64,000 nt of DNA. Source: Nannocystis sp. (GTDB lineage: Bacteria; Myxococcota_A; Polyangia; Nannocystales; Nannocystaceae). Positions 51,460 to 59,998 of this stretch are shown in pieces; the first letter of the stretch is position 1; every line of letters begins with the position of its first letter. The DNA is taken from positions 2,330,001-2,394,000 of the forward strand of contig JADJRG010000013.1 in assembly GCA_016712315.1 (NCBI GenBank), written 5' to 3'. The notes beneath the pieces were generated by a model. The model made no database searches. It had not been told where the DNA came from and saw only the letters and a program-made list of their open reading frames with translations. The position numbers and the translations under genes are program-made.

Positions 51460-52065
51460 ATGCGCTCCTCCCTCGCCCCCCTCGCCTTGAGCGCGCTGCT
51501 CGGGGTCGCTTGTGGTTACCGGCCGGTCGACGTCGAGTCGCTGGCGATCACGACGCCGCCGCTGGCCGCGCCGCCGCGGATCGCCGCGCCGCTCTTCTTG
51601 ATCCGCGACTCGGCGAGGATCCCGCAGACGATGACGGCGACGGCGCCGGGCGGGCCGGAGATCGTGGTGGAGAACGTGCCGCTGCTGCTCGAGCGCGACC
51701 TGAAGACGGCGCTCGGGGCGCTGTTCGAGTCGGTGACGGTGGTCGACCCGAGCGCGCAGGTGCCAGCGGGGGATCGTTTGGTCGGGCTCTTCGCGGTCGA
51801 AGAGCTGAGCTTGGCCCAGCAGGGGGGCAAGGCGGGCGAGCCGCGCTGGGTGGGGGCGGTGCGCTTTCGCTTCGAGCTGTGGCTGCCAGGGGCAGAGACG
51901 CAGGCGTATCGCTTCGCGGGTACGGCGGTGGGGGCGGTGGCGCTCGGCGATCGCCGGTCTGGCGACCAGGTGTTCGCGAGCGCGTTCGCGTCGGCGATCC
52001 ACCGGGTGGCCGATGGGATCGCCCGTAGCGGCGCCGCGGCGCGGCTCTCCGCGAGGAAGGGCTGA
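51460..52065 (+). CDS. Predicted lipoprotein, hypothetical
   Basis: 201 residues from ATG 51460. A lipoprotein signal peptide (MRSSLAPLALSALLGVAC, lipobox Cys18) is followed by a ~180-residue domain with no Cys. Blocks such as FLIRDSARIPQTMTA, VVENVPLLLERDLKTALGALFESVTVV and AYRFAGTAVGAVALGDRRSGDQVFASAFASAIHRVADGIAR look like an alternating strand/helix lipoprotein. The layout is loosely like LptE-type or DUF4136-type lipoproteins, but I do not assign a family. Its downstream coiled-coil gene follows at 50 nt. Confidence 0.65.
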   Translation: MRSSLAPLALSALLGVACGYRPVDVESLAITTPPLAAPPRIAAPLFLIRDSARIPQTMTATAPGGPEIVVENVPLLLERDLKTALGALFESVTVVDPSAQVPAGDRLVGLFAVEELSLAQQGGKAGEPRWVGAVRFRFELWLPGAETQAYRFAGTAVGAVALGDRRSGDQVFASAFASAIHRVADGIARSGAAARLSARKG

Positions 52066-52115
52066 GCCCCAGACCCCTGCCGCGTTCGCCAGAACGAGGG
52101 CATGATGGGCCGGCC

Positions 52116-52835
52116 ATGCCCGAGCCCAAGCCTGTCGTCGAAGCAGATAAGGATCAGAGCGCCGCCCCGGGGCCGCTGGAGGCGCTGGTGGAGCGCCTGC
52201 ACGCGGACCTGGAGGCCGTCCGCGCCGACCTCGCTGAGGAGCAGGAGCTGCGTGACGCGCTCAGCCGCGAGGAGAGCGCGCTGCGCGAGGGGCTGACGGC
52301 GGCGCGGACAGAGCTGGCGGTGGCGCGGGCAGATCTGAGCGCGGCGCGGCGGGAGCTGGAGGTGACGCGCGCGGAGAGCAGCGGGCTGCGTCGCGAGCTG
52401 GCGAGCGCGCGGGCAGAGCGTGATAGCGCCCGCGGCGAGCTCGAGCTGGCGCTGACGGAGCTGCACAACAGCCGCGAGGAGCGAGCGGGGCTGGGCGCGA
52501 CGTTGGCGGCGGCGCAGGCCGAACGCGCCGAGCTGGCGGGGCTGCTGGCGAGCAGCGCCGCCGAGGTGCAGCGCTTCAAGGCGGAGGAGGCGGGGCTGCT
52601 GCGGGAGCTCGATCAGGCGCGAGCGGCGGCCGCGCGGTTGACGGCGGCGCTGGCGAGCTGTGAGCATAAGCTGTCCGATGAGACAGCCGCGCACGCGTCG
52701 ACCCGGCGCGAGCTGGCGCGGGCGGAGGAGGCGCGCGGCGAGGCGGCGAAGGAGCGCCGCCGCGGTAAGGCGCGGGCGCTGGCGGCGAGCGCGGCGACGG
52801 CGGCGCTGGCGCTCTTGATCCGCCGCCGCGGCTGA
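52116..52835 (+). CDS. Long coiled-coil protein with C-terminal membrane segment
   Basis: 239 residues. About 25-215 is a continuous Ala/Leu/Glu/Arg coiled-coil (SREESALREGLTAARTELAV, AAAQAERAELAGLLASSAAE), with one Cys. The last ~20 residues (ALAASAATAALALLIRRRG) form a hydrophobic segment ending in Arg, so it may be tail-anchored. No enzymatic motif. It may be a structural or scaffolding protein with the adjacent lipoprotein; that is inference. A TGTC-N6-GACA element is embedded at 52672-52685. Confidence 0.68.
   Translation: MPEPKPVVEADKDQSAAPGPLEALVERLHADLEAVRADLAEEQELRDALSREESALREGLTAARTELAVARADLSAARRELEVTRAESSGLRRELASARAERDSARGELELALTELHNSREERAGLGATLAAAQAERAELAGLLASSAAEVQRFKAEEAGLLRELDQARAAAARLTAALASCEHKLSDETAAHASTRRELARAEEARGEAAKERRRGKARALAASAATAALALLIRRRG
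52672..52685. repeat. TGTC-N6-GACA palindrome (in the coiled-coil gene)
   Basis: GCTGTC CGATGA GACAGC, arms of 6 bp, phased at codon position 2. Confidence 0.6.
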
Positions 52836-52930
52836 TCACCCGCGGCGGATCGCTTCATGACGGCGCTGGCCGGGCTGAGGCGAGCGCGGCGCCGGACGCA
52901 GCGACCGCGGCTGGTGAGGCCGTCGGACGG

Positions 52931-54685
52931 CTACGCGGCGCACTCGCCGGCGCCGATCATGACGTTGAAGCCGGCGTCTTGGCCGAGGTCGCGGGTGTCG
53001 TCGTCGCGCATGTTGGAGAGGTCGAGGGCGAGCACGCTGTCGCCGAGGGCGGCGATCACGTCCTCCTTGCTGACGCGCTGGAAGAAGGCGCGGGGCGCCT
53101 CGCCGTCCTCGCGCTCGTCGCGGTAGAGGTCGAGCAGGGCGAGCAAGGCGTCGCCGGCGCGCTGGGCGGGGATCTTGACGATGTGGCGGCCGAACTCGAC
53201 GCCGTTCTCGTCGAAACCACCGCCGAGGTGGAGCTGGTACTCGGGGACTTGCCGGCCCTCGCCGACGTGGCGGACGGTGCCGTGGAAGCCGATCGCGGCG
53301 ACGTGGTGCTGGCCGCAGGAGTTGGGGCAGCCGGAGATCTTGATGTCGAGGCCTCGGCTGAGCTCGACCGAGTCGGCGGAGGCGCCAGGTTTCTTTAAAT
53401 AACGGGTGAGGTGGGCGGCGAGGCTCATGCTCGAGGTGACGGCGAGGTTGCAGGTGTCAGCGCCGGGGCACGAGACGATGTCGTGGATGGTGTTCGAGCC
53501 GGCGTCGGCGAGGTCGATCGCGCGCAGGGCGGCGTAGACGTGGGGGAGGTGCTCGGTCCGCACCCAGCGGAGCATGAGGTTTTGCCGGTTGCCGGCGCGT
53601 AAGGTGCCGTCGGAGAAGCGCTCGGCGAGCTGGGCGAGCGCGTCGAATTGATCCGCGCTGATGTCGCCGCGGTAGAGCTTGATGGTGACGGTGGCGAAGC
53701 CGGGCTGTTTTTGTGGATCGACGGTGCGCAGCCACTCGCGATAGGCGGGATCGTCGGCGTCGACGTGCGGGCTCTGGGCCGCCTCGGGGTGCTCGGCGGG
53801 GGCGCTCTCCTCGGGCGGGAGCTCGATGGGGCGGACGAGCTGGCCCTGCTCGGCGAGCTTCTGCACCTCGGCCTCGTAGGCGGCGACGAAGCCGTCCACG
53901 CCGAGGTTCTTCATGACGTACTTGAGGCGGGCGCGGGCCTTGTTCTTGCGGTTGCCGAGCAGGCCAAACATGCGGATGATCGCCTCGACGCGGGCGAGCA
54001 GCTCGTCCTCGGGGATGAAGTCGTGGAGGCGATGGCCCGGGCGCGGGCTGGTGCTGAGGCCGCCAGCGACGAAGACCTCGAAGCCGCGGACGCCGCCTTG
54101 GACCTTGGCGCGCATGCCGACGTCGTTGATGGCGGTCTGGGCGTGGTCCTCGTGGGTGCAGCCCTCAAAGGCCATCTTAAATTTGCGCGGGAGATCGTTG
54201 GCCCACGGGGCGCGCAGGCACATGCGGACGACGGCCTGCATGTAAGGAGTGACGTCGAAGGGCTCGGTGGCGGAGACGCCGGCGAAGGGGCAGGCGGTGA
54301 CGTTGCGGACGGTGTTGCCGCAGGCCTCGACGCTGGTGACGCCGACCTCGGCGTAGCGGGCGAGGGCGATCGGCATGTCGCTGAGGGGGATGTTGTGGAG
54401 CTGGATGTTTTGCCGGGTGGTGATGTGGCCCTTCTTCCACGGGGCGAGATCACGGGCGATGGTCGCCGAGGCGCGCAGGGCGGCGGCGCTGAGGATCCCG
54501 CCAGGGAGCTTGATCCGCAGCATGTTGACGTCCTTCTGCCGCTGCCCGTAGACGCCGCGGGTGAGGCGGAAGGCGCGGAAGTCCTCGGCGGTGAGCTCGC
54601 TGCGCTCGAAGGCCTCGAGCACGCGGACAAACTCCTCGACGTCCTCGGGGCGAGCATAGTGGGTGTCGTGACGGGCTTCTTGCAT
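52931..54685 (-). CDS. Siroheme-dependent nitrite/sulfite reductase
   Basis: 584 residues from ATG 54685 (the open frame upstream, with Cys-rich codons, is not family-like). Two homologous halves: GQRQKDVNMLRIKLPGGILS and TRQNIQLHNIPL near the start, and the second siroheme/4Fe-4S half with the four cluster Cys: SCPGADTCNLAV (~402-409) and SGCPNSCGQHHVAAIGF (~448-455). It reduces sulfite to sulfide or nitrite to ammonia, probably with ferredoxin; sequence alone does not separate the two substrates. Monocistronic and divergent from the toxin-antitoxin pair. An unmatched TATAAT at 54694-54699 lies in the gap. Confidence 0.87.
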   Translation of the reverse strand: MQEARHDTHYARPEDVEEFVRVLEAFERSELTAEDFRAFRLTRGVYGQRQKDVNMLRIKLPGGILSAAALRASATIARDLAPWKKGHITTRQNIQLHNIPLSDMPIALARYAEVGVTSVEACGNTVRNVTACPFAGVSATEPFDVTPYMQAVVRMCLRAPWANDLPRKFKMAFEGCTHEDHAQTAINDVGMRAKVQGGVRGFEVFVAGGLSTSPRPGHRLHDFIPEDELLARVEAIIRMFGLLGNRKNKARARLKYVMKNLGVDGFVAAYEAEVQKLAEQGQLVRPIELPPEESAPAEHPEAAQSPHVDADDPAYREWLRTVDPQKQPGFATVTIKLYRGDISADQFDALAQLAERFSDGTLRAGNRQNLMLRWVRTEHLPHVYAALRAIDLADAGSNTIHDIVSCPGADTCNLAVTSSMSLAAHLTRYLKKPGASADSVELSRGLDIKISGCPNSCGQHHVAAIGFHGTVRHVGEGRQVPEYQLHLGGGFDENGVEFGRHIVKIPAQRAGDALLALLDLYRDEREDGEAPRAFFQRVSKEDVIAALGDSVLALDLSNMRDDDTRDLGQDAGFNVMIGAGECAA

Positions 54686-54898
54686 GAGGTCTCTATAATC
54701 TTCGATTAGTTGCCGTGTAACTCGCGGGGCGTGGGCGCCGCAGATCGAGGAGCCGGGCTGAGGGTAGGCTAGAGGGCCGTTGTCTTCAAACCTAATGTTG
54801 ACCTTATTTACACGTTGTGCGCGTGTGAATAGGGGAGCGACAGGGCGGGCGAGGAGCAGGGGACGCTGTGATACTTTGAGCCGGTGGAGACGCCCGCG

Positions 54899-55213
54899 AT
54901 GACCCAAGAGGCGCGTCGTGCCGCGGGAGCGCCTCTGGTCGCTGCGCTGCGCGCGTCGCTGCCAGCGGCGTTGCAGGCGCTGCGCGAGCGATATGGTGTC
55001 GACCGCGTGATGCTGTTCGGCTCGTTCGCGCGAGGTACGCCGACGGAGTGGAGCGACGTCGATCTCGTCGTCGAGGGTTTGCCCGCGTCAGAGCACTTCC
55101 GGGCGATGGTCCTCTTGGAGGGCGTGCTCGGTCGGACGGTCGACCTCGTGCGCGCAGAGGACCTGGATGAGCGGCGTCGGTGTGGGCTGTTCGAGGAGGC
55201 AATTGGGCTGTGA
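54899..55213 (+). CDS. MNT-type nucleotidyltransferase (putative antitoxin)
   Basis: 104 residues from ATG 54899 (GTG 54884 is in frame upstream). The minimal nucleotidyltransferase motif GS-x10-D-x-D is intact: LFGSFARGTPTEWSDVDLVV gives Gly41-Ser42, Asp53 and Asp55. A further acidic motif (RTVDLVRAEDL) follows. MntA-type antitoxins adenylylate their HEPN toxin. Its stop overlaps the HEPN gene start (GTGA), the standard arrangement of such pairs. The surrounding intergenic region is AT-rich. Confidence 0.8.
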   Translation: MTQEARRAAGAPLVAALRASLPAALQALRERYGVDRVMLFGSFARGTPTEWSDVDLVVEGLPASEHFRAMVLLEGVLGRTVDLVRAEDLDERRRCGLFEEAIGL

Positions 55214-55677
55214 ATACGGTGTTTTTGACGCTTCGTCGGGAGCTCGCGGGAGACCGCGAACGCCTCCGCGAGCAGGCCGACACGCTGCGCGCGCGCGAGG
55301 TCACACCGACGAGCGACGAGGTCCTCTGCGACGCCGTTGCGATGACGTTACATCGGCTCTACGCGGCGGTTGAGAAGCTCTTCGAGAGGGTCGCCGATCA
55401 CTTTGAGGGGAAACCACAAGGTCCTAGCTGGCACCGAGATCTCTTTGTACAGGTAGGGAGCGCGCTTGAGGGCCGTCCTGCGGTGATCAGCTCCGAGGAG
55501 GTGAAGGCGGCGCTCGGCGAGCTGCTGAGGTTTCGTCACTACGTCATCCATGGATCCGTCTCGATCGCTGTGGACGGCGAGCGGCTAGTCGGTCTGCGCG
55601 AGCGGGTGCTTGATGCGCTGAAGGGGTTGGAAGAGGACCTCGATCGCTTCGATGCGTTCCTCGCTCAGCGTGGGTGA
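55210..55677 (+). CDS. HEPN-domain protein (putative toxin of an MNT/HEPN pair)
   Basis: 155 residues from GTG 55210, which overlaps the preceding stop by 4 nt. All-helical, with the HEPN RNase motif R-x4-H at Arg109/His114 (RFRHYVIHGSVS). In HepT the motif continues H-x-Y and that Tyr is adenylylated by MntA; here residue 116 is Ser, so this control site is missing or moved. HEPN toxins cleave RNA or block tRNA. Its codons use more A/T than neighbours, which suggests a mobile origin. Confidence 0.75.
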   Translation: MNTVFLTLRRELAGDRERLREQADTLRAREVTPTSDEVLCDAVAMTLHRLYAAVEKLFERVADHFEGKPQGPSWHRDLFVQVGSALEGRPAVISSEEVKAALGELLRFRHYVIHGSVSIAVDGERLVGLRERVLDALKGLEEDLDRFDAFLAQRG

Positions 55678-55684
55678 GGTGGGG

Positions 55685-56311
55685 TCAGCGGAGGCGGTGG
55701 AGGAGGCGGCGGGCGAGCTGGGGGTGGCCGTGGAGGGTGAGGGCGTCGCGGTCGGGGTCGAGGGTGAGCTCTAGGTGGTCTTCGCCGGTCCAGAGGGCGG
55801 GGTCGGCGTAGCGCGGGGTGAGGTGGATCTTTTGTTGGTTGGTGGAGCCGATCCAGCGGCGGCCGCCGGCCTCGGGCTCGCGCCGGGCGGCGTCGAAGCG
55901 GCCGTCGATGAGGGTGTCGACGACGGCGGCGAGGCGGTCGAAGCCGGGGCGGCGGCGCGCTTCGGCGTGGGTGTAGCCGCTGAAGAGGATGACCCCAAGA
56001 CCCTGTCCCGAGAGCAAGGTGAGGAGGTGGGTGAGCGGCCCTTGCTGGTCGAGGGGCTCGCCGCCGAGCACGGTGACGCCCTCGAGGTCGTGGCGGGCCT
56101 TGGCGGCGAGGATGACGTCGGCGAGGGCGTCGACGCGGTGGGGGGCGCCGCTGGCCGGGTCGAAGAGCTCGGGGTTGCAGCAGCCAGGGCAACGGAGGGA
56201 GCAGCCGGCGAGCCAGAGGGCGTAGCGGCGGTGAGGGCCCTCGGCGGCGGTGAGCGGGGCTTGATAGGCGACGCGGAGCTGCGAGGGTGGGCGCTCAGTC
56301 GTCGTCATCAT
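55685..56311 (-). CDS. Small radical-SAM protein, NrdG/activase-like
   Basis: 208 residues from ATG 56311 (ATG 56308 is the alternative). The iron-sulfur motif C-x3-C-x2-C is in AGCSLRCPGCCNPELFD (about residues 36-43), preceded by YALWL. VTVLGGEPLDQQGPL (GGE motif) and GVILFSGYTHAEA follow. This is the size and layout of 4Fe-4S single-cluster activases that generate a radical on a partner protein. No glycyl-radical enzyme is nearby. The start lies 17 nt inside the RsuA-type gene, so the two are translationally coupled. The C terminus is Arg/His-rich. Confidence 0.7.
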   Translation of the reverse strand: MMTTTERPPSQLRVAYQAPLTAAEGPHRRYALWLAGCSLRCPGCCNPELFDPASGAPHRVDALADVILAAKARHDLEGVTVLGGEPLDQQGPLTHLLTLLSGQGLGVILFSGYTHAEARRRPGFDRLAAVVDTLIDGRFDAARREPEAGGRRWIGSTNQQKIHLTPRYADPALWTGEDHLELTLDPDRDALTLHGHPQLARRLLHRLR

Positions 56312-57152
56312 CGTCCGCGTCGTCGTCGGGCTCGGGCTCGCCGTGCTGAGGGTGGAGGCCGGCGAAGATCGGCGTGAGATCGACGCCGCGGTGGGCGCCC
56401 GCGGGCAGGTCGTGGGGCAGCTCGACGGGGCCATAGGCGACGCGGCAGAGGCCGAGCACGGGGGCGCCGAGCAGCGCGAAGATCCGCTTCACCTCGTGGA
56501 ATTGGCCGGTGGTGAGGGTGATCGTCGCGAAGGCGGCGGCGTCGCTAGGGATCACGAGGCCAGGGTGGCAGCGGCCGCGGTCGATCGCGTCGAGGTGGTG
56601 GACCTTGGGGCGGTAGCCGTCTTCGAGGACGATCTCGTCGAGCGCGGCGGGCGGACGAAAAGGCGCGGCGAGGGCGACCTGGTAGACCCGCGGGACGGCG
56701 TAGCGAGGGTGGGTGAGGCGGTGGAGGAGGGCGCCGTCGGTGGTCCAGAGGAGCAGGCCAGAGGCGTCGAGGTCGAGGCGCCCGACGGCGCGGAGATCGC
56801 CGGCGAGCGGGAGGTCGTCGCCGAGCAGGCCGCGCGCGGTGGCGTGGCGGCCGTCCTTTAAGGCGGTGATCACGCCGATCGGCTTGTGCTGGAGGACGTG
56901 GTAGCGGTGGTAGAGGGTGTGGCGATCGCCGTCGACGAGCACGTCGAGCGGGAGCCCCTGGGGGGGGATCCGCAGGGTCGGGTCGGTGAGCAGGGCTCCC
57001 TGCTCGCCCTGCTCACCGAGGGCCGGCGCGCGGGCGACGCGGCGCTGGCGAAAGAGGCGGGTGGCGAGGCGACGAGGGAGGCCGAGGTTGTGGGCGAGGA
57101 TGCGGTCGATCCGCGGCAAAATCGCTCCTTGCGCGGGAATCTCGAGGATCAC
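56295..57152 (-). CDS. Pseudouridine synthase, RsuA/RluE family
   Basis: 285 residues. The RsuA/RluE catalytic motif is VGRLDLDASGLLLWTTDG (Asp in RLD is the catalytic residue), followed by THPRYAVPRVYQVAL and GQFHEVKRIFALLGAPVLGLCRVAYGPVEL. The N-terminal S4-like part (PRIDRILAHNLGLPRRLATRLFRQRRV) is present. It isomerises uridines in rRNA (RsuA at 16S U516, RluE at 23S U2457); which site is unclear. The C-terminal tail is acidic (DDDADDDDDD). It overlaps the downstream radical-SAM gene. Confidence 0.88.
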   Translation of the reverse strand: MILEIPAQGAILPRIDRILAHNLGLPRRLATRLFRQRRVARAPALGEQGEQGALLTDPTLRIPPQGLPLDVLVDGDRHTLYHRYHVLQHKPIGVITALKDGRHATARGLLGDDLPLAGDLRAVGRLDLDASGLLLWTTDGALLHRLTHPRYAVPRVYQVALAAPFRPPAALDEIVLEDGYRPKVHHLDAIDRGRCHPGLVIPSDAAAFATITLTTGQFHEVKRIFALLGAPVLGLCRVAYGPVELPHDLPAGAHRGVDLTPIFAGLHPQHGEPEPDDDADDDDDD

Positions 57153-57230
57153 GGGGCGGCTGTCAACGACTCAGCGGCGCCGTGAGGCGCCCTTGCGCAC
57201 GGACGGCGGCGGCGCGATACCCTGCGCGCA

Positions 57231-57827
57231 GTGGCCAGCGAGCGGATCGCCGATGAACCGGAGGTGGTGCGCCGCGCCGCTGCGGGCGATCGCCGGGCGT
57301 TCGAGCAGATCTATCGGGCGTACGCGCCGACCCTCTTCTCGTACGTGCTGACGCCGATGCTGGGCGACCGCGACGACGCGCAAGACTGCCTGCGGGAGAC
57401 GTTCTTGTCGGCGCACAAGCACCTCGGGACTTTTGTGTACCAAGAGGGGGGGCTGTACCCGTGGCTGAAGACGCTGGCGAAGAACAAGGCGCGCGACCTG
57501 ATGCGGGCGGCGGGCCGGCGTAGTCGGCTGCGTGGGTCGTTCTCCGAGCACCTGGACGCGGCGACGCCTCCGCCGAAGAATCCGGTGGAGGAGGAGCTGC
57601 AACGGACAGCGGTGCGGGCGCGGATCGAGGAGATCTTGGCGACGCTCAACCCGCGCTACGCGGCGGTGCTGCGCCTGCGGCTGCTCGAGGACCGCCCGCG
57701 TGAGGAGTGCGCAGAGCTCTTAGAGGTGAAGCTGGGCACGCTCGATGTGCTGCTGTTCCGCGCCTGTAAGAGCTTCCGCGCGGCCTGCGAGCGCGAGGGG
57801 CTGAGCCTCGGAGGAGCGCTCGCATGA
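57231..57827 (+). CDS. ECF-type RNA polymerase sigma factor
   Basis: 198 residues from GTG 57231. Region 2 (AFEQIYRAYAPTLFSYVLTPMLGDRDDAQDCLRETFLSAHKHL, YPWLKTLAKNKARDLMRAAG) and region 4 (LNPRYAAVLRLRLLEDRPREECAELLEVKLGTLDVLLFRACKSFRAA) are both present. The KLGTLDVLLFRA recognition helix is typical of myxobacterial ECF factors near lipoprotein genes. TACCCT lies 7 nt before the GTG. It begins a likely five-gene operon with the three membrane or lipoprotein genes that follow; the first of them is the expected regulator. Confidence 0.87.
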   Translation: MASERIADEPEVVRRAAAGDRRAFEQIYRAYAPTLFSYVLTPMLGDRDDAQDCLRETFLSAHKHLGTFVYQEGGLYPWLKTLAKNKARDLMRAAGRRSRLRGSFSEHLDAATPPPKNPVEEELQRTAVRARIEEILATLNPRYAAVLRLRLLEDRPREECAELLEVKLGTLDVLLFRACKSFRAACEREGLSLGGALA

Positions 57828-57933
57828 GATGTGCGCGCGGCGGGATGACCCGCAGGCGCGCGAGCGCGGCCGCGCGCGTAAGCTGGCGCCGGCGGCCGGC
57901 GTTTCAGCCAGCAACGACCCGAGAGAGCGAAGC

Positions 57934-58917
57934 ATGAGCCAAACACCCGAGACGCGACCGACCCGCGCGAGCCCGCTACGACAGGTGCTCGACCCCGCAT
58001 GGGAAGACGAGCTGCGCGCCGGCCAGACGCAAGAGGGGGAGTCCGGCAGCCTCGAGGCCGAGCTGGCGGCGCTGCACTTGCTCCGTCACGCGCGCGCTCC
58101 AGAGCCGCTCTCGGCGGCGGCGATGGAGGAGGTGTGGGGGGCGATCGCGCCGGTGGTGGCGCCGCGGCCGTGGTGGCGGCGGGCGTGGGTGCTGGCAGGG
58201 GTGCCCGCGCTGGCGGGGGCGGCGGCGCTGCTGATCGCGCTGCTGCCAGCGGGCGAGGTGGATCGGGCCGACACGCAGGCGGCGAAGGGCGAGGCGGCGG
58301 CGCCGACGGTCGATCGTGTGGCGATGGCCGACGGCGGCCGTCGTGAGGCTGAGCAGGAGTACTCGCCGCCGCCGCCGACGGCGGCGCCTGCGGCGGATCG
58401 TGTGGCGATGGTCGAGCGGCCTGCGGCGAGTGAACCATCCGAGGCGTATGCGCCGCCGCCACCTCCTGCGGCGCCGGCGCGTGGCCTCGGTCGGGCGTCG
58501 ACGCCGCCGATGGACGCGCTGGACGAGGTCGGAGGTGGCGGGCGCGAGGCGGCGAAGGCGGCGAAGGCGACGACGACGAAGAGCGTCTCCGCGGCAGATC
58601 GGCGCACACGGGCCGAGGACGGCGATCTTCTGCGGGGCGGTCTGGTCGCGACGCGTGCCGAGCCGCGGGCGGAGCAGCGGGCGGGCGACGGGGCTTTTCC
58701 GGGGATCGAGGCGGGCGAGCAGGCGTCGGTCGGCGACGCGGAGGCGAAGGCCGATCAGGCGATGAAGGCGGGGCGGGGCGAGGTGGCGATCTTGCTCGAG
58801 CAACAATTTGCGGGGTTTGAGCCCGGAGCGCGCCGCGAGCTGGGCGGGCGCGTCGAGCTGCGGCGCGCGCAGGCCCGCGGGGCGCTGCTGGCGAGCGCCC
58901 GAGGAGCGCAGTCATGA
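57934..58917 (+). CDS. Single-pass membrane protein, probable anti-sigma factor
   Basis: 327 residues from ATG 57934. An N-terminal cytoplasmic helical region (about 1-80) with no zinc-binding Cys is followed by one membrane helix at about 85-105 (WVLAGVPALAGAAALLIALL). The periplasmic part is Pro/Ala-rich and contains an internal duplication starting with DRVAMADGG and DRVAMVERP, each followed by a Y-(x)-PPPPP run. The C-terminal ~100 residues are helical and basic. Position behind the sigma gene, a cytoplasmic N terminus and a single helix fit an anti-sigma. Its last 4 nt overlap the next start (ATGA). Confidence 0.7.
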   Translation: MSQTPETRPTRASPLRQVLDPAWEDELRAGQTQEGESGSLEAELAALHLLRHARAPEPLSAAAMEEVWGAIAPVVAPRPWWRRAWVLAGVPALAGAAALLIALLPAGEVDRADTQAAKGEAAAPTVDRVAMADGGRREAEQEYSPPPPTAAPAADRVAMVERPAASEPSEAYAPPPPPAAPARGLGRASTPPMDALDEVGGGGREAAKAAKATTTKSVSAADRRTRAEDGDLLRGGLVATRAEPRAEQRAGDGAFPGIEAGEQASVGDAEAKADQAMKAGRGEVAILLEQQFAGFEPGARRELGGRVELRRAQARGALLASARGAQS

Positions 58918-59480
58918 CGCGGGCGACGGGGCTTATCATCGCTGCCCTTGTGGGCATGTTCCTTGGGTCAGGTATGACGTGGGCGCTCTTGGGGGCGCGC
59001 GCAGCGGCGGTCGCGCCCGCGGCGGCGCCTGGGGCCCGGGCGGCGCCCGACCTGCTGGTGACGCTGGCGCAGACGCTCGAGGCGGAGCACCGGCGGGTCG
59101 ATCTCCTGATCTCGCGCGGGGAGGTGGCGGCGGCGATCGGGGCGCTCGAAGAGGTGCGCGCGCTGAGGTGGCCGAGCGTCGCCGAGGGCGGCGAGGCGGC
59201 GGTGCTGCTCCGCCACGACCTCTTCGGCCGGCTGCTGCGGCTGCGCCTCGACTATCCGGAGGTCTCGGCGCGCCCGGCGGCGGAGCTGCTGGCGCTCTGT
59301 GATCAAGGCTTGGGAGCGGAGGTGGTCGCGGCGAACGCCTTCACGGCGCGGTTGCACGCGCTGCGCGGCGAGGTGCTGGAGGCGATGGGCCGCGATGATG
59401 AGGCGCTCGTTTCTTATGAAAGAGCGCTCGAGCAGAACCGCGCGCTGCTCCAGCAGGCGCTGGCGGAGGAGGAGCGGTGA
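58914..59480 (+). CDS. TPR-like protein with N-terminal membrane helix
   Basis: 188 residues; the ATGA overlap with the preceding gene couples translation. One N-terminal helix (GLIIAALVGMFLGSGMTWALLG) is followed by a periplasmic helical domain: DLLVTLAQTLEAEHRRVDLL, AIGALEEVRAL, and a final TPR-like pair (ALRGEVLEAMGRDDEALVSYERALEQNRALL). Seemingly the same membrane topology as the preceding protein. Probable partner of the two lipoproteins downstream. Its start GTG/ATG overlaps tightly and there is no gap to the next gene. Confidence 0.65.
   Translation: MTRATGLIIAALVGMFLGSGMTWALLGARAAAVAPAAAPGARAAPDLLVTLAQTLEAEHRRVDLLISRGEVAAAIGALEEVRALRWPSVAEGGEAAVLLRHDLFGRLLRLRLDYPEVSARPAAELLALCDQGLGAEVVAANAFTARLHALRGEVLEAMGRDDEALVSYERALEQNRALLQQALAEEER
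58943..58956. repeat. Palindrome variant TGCC-N6-GGCA
   Basis: CTGCC CTTGTG GGCAT, a G/C-substituted relative of the dispersed TGTC-N6-GACA element, near the start of the TPR-like gene. Confidence 0.25.
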
Positions 59481-59998
59481 GCGGCGGGGTCTTTGGGGCG
59501 GGGCGCTTGCGCTGGCTGGGGGTGGCCGCGGCGCTGGTCGTCGGCTGCGCGAAGTCCGGAGGCGTCGCGCCGAGCGAGGCGCCGGCGCGGGAGAGCGCGC
59601 CGAGCGCGGTCGACGCGTGGGCGGACAACGAGGGCGACGAGCTGGGGCGGTTGGAGCGGGCGCTGCTGGTCGAGGAGGGGCGGCTGCGCGCCGCGGGGGT
59701 GGCGGCGCTCGGCGGCGGGGAGCAGGCCGGCGGTGACGCGGAGCCGCCGCTGAGCGCGCCGACGAGCGCGCCGGCGGCCTCGTCGGAGCAGAAGGCGGAA
59801 GCGACGCGGGAGCGCCCGGGCGGGCCTGGCGATCGCTGCTCGCGGATCTGCGCGCTTCGGGGGTCGATCTGCGGGCTGAAGGCGCAGATCTGCGGGCTCC
59901 GGGACCGGCACGGGGATGAGCCCCGTTATGAAGATCTGTGCGGGCGGGCGACCGCGGACTGCCGCGCGGCGTCGGAGGCGTGTGATGGCTGCGCTTGA
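59477..59998 (+). CDS. Eight-cysteine lipoprotein A
   Basis: 173 residues from GTG 59477, overlapping the preceding gene by 4 nt. Signal peptide with lipobox Cys24 (VVGC), a low-complexity Ala/Glu/Pro spacer, then a C-terminal Cys module starting at residue 121. Its spacing is C-x3-C-x6-C-x6-C-x15-C-x6-C-x6-C-x2-C. The 6-residue spacings place Cys on one helix face, suggesting disulfide-linked helical hairpin or metal/haem-free oxidised core. The next gene encodes a paralogue with the identical spacing. No family recognised. Confidence 0.8.
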   Translation: MSGGVFGAGRLRWLGVAAALVVGCAKSGGVAPSEAPARESAPSAVDAWADNEGDELGRLERALLVEEGRLRAAGVAALGGGEQAGGDAEPPLSAPTSAPAASSEQKAEATRERPGGPGDRCSRICALRGSICGLKAQICGLRDRHGDEPRYEDLCGRATADCRAASEACDGCA

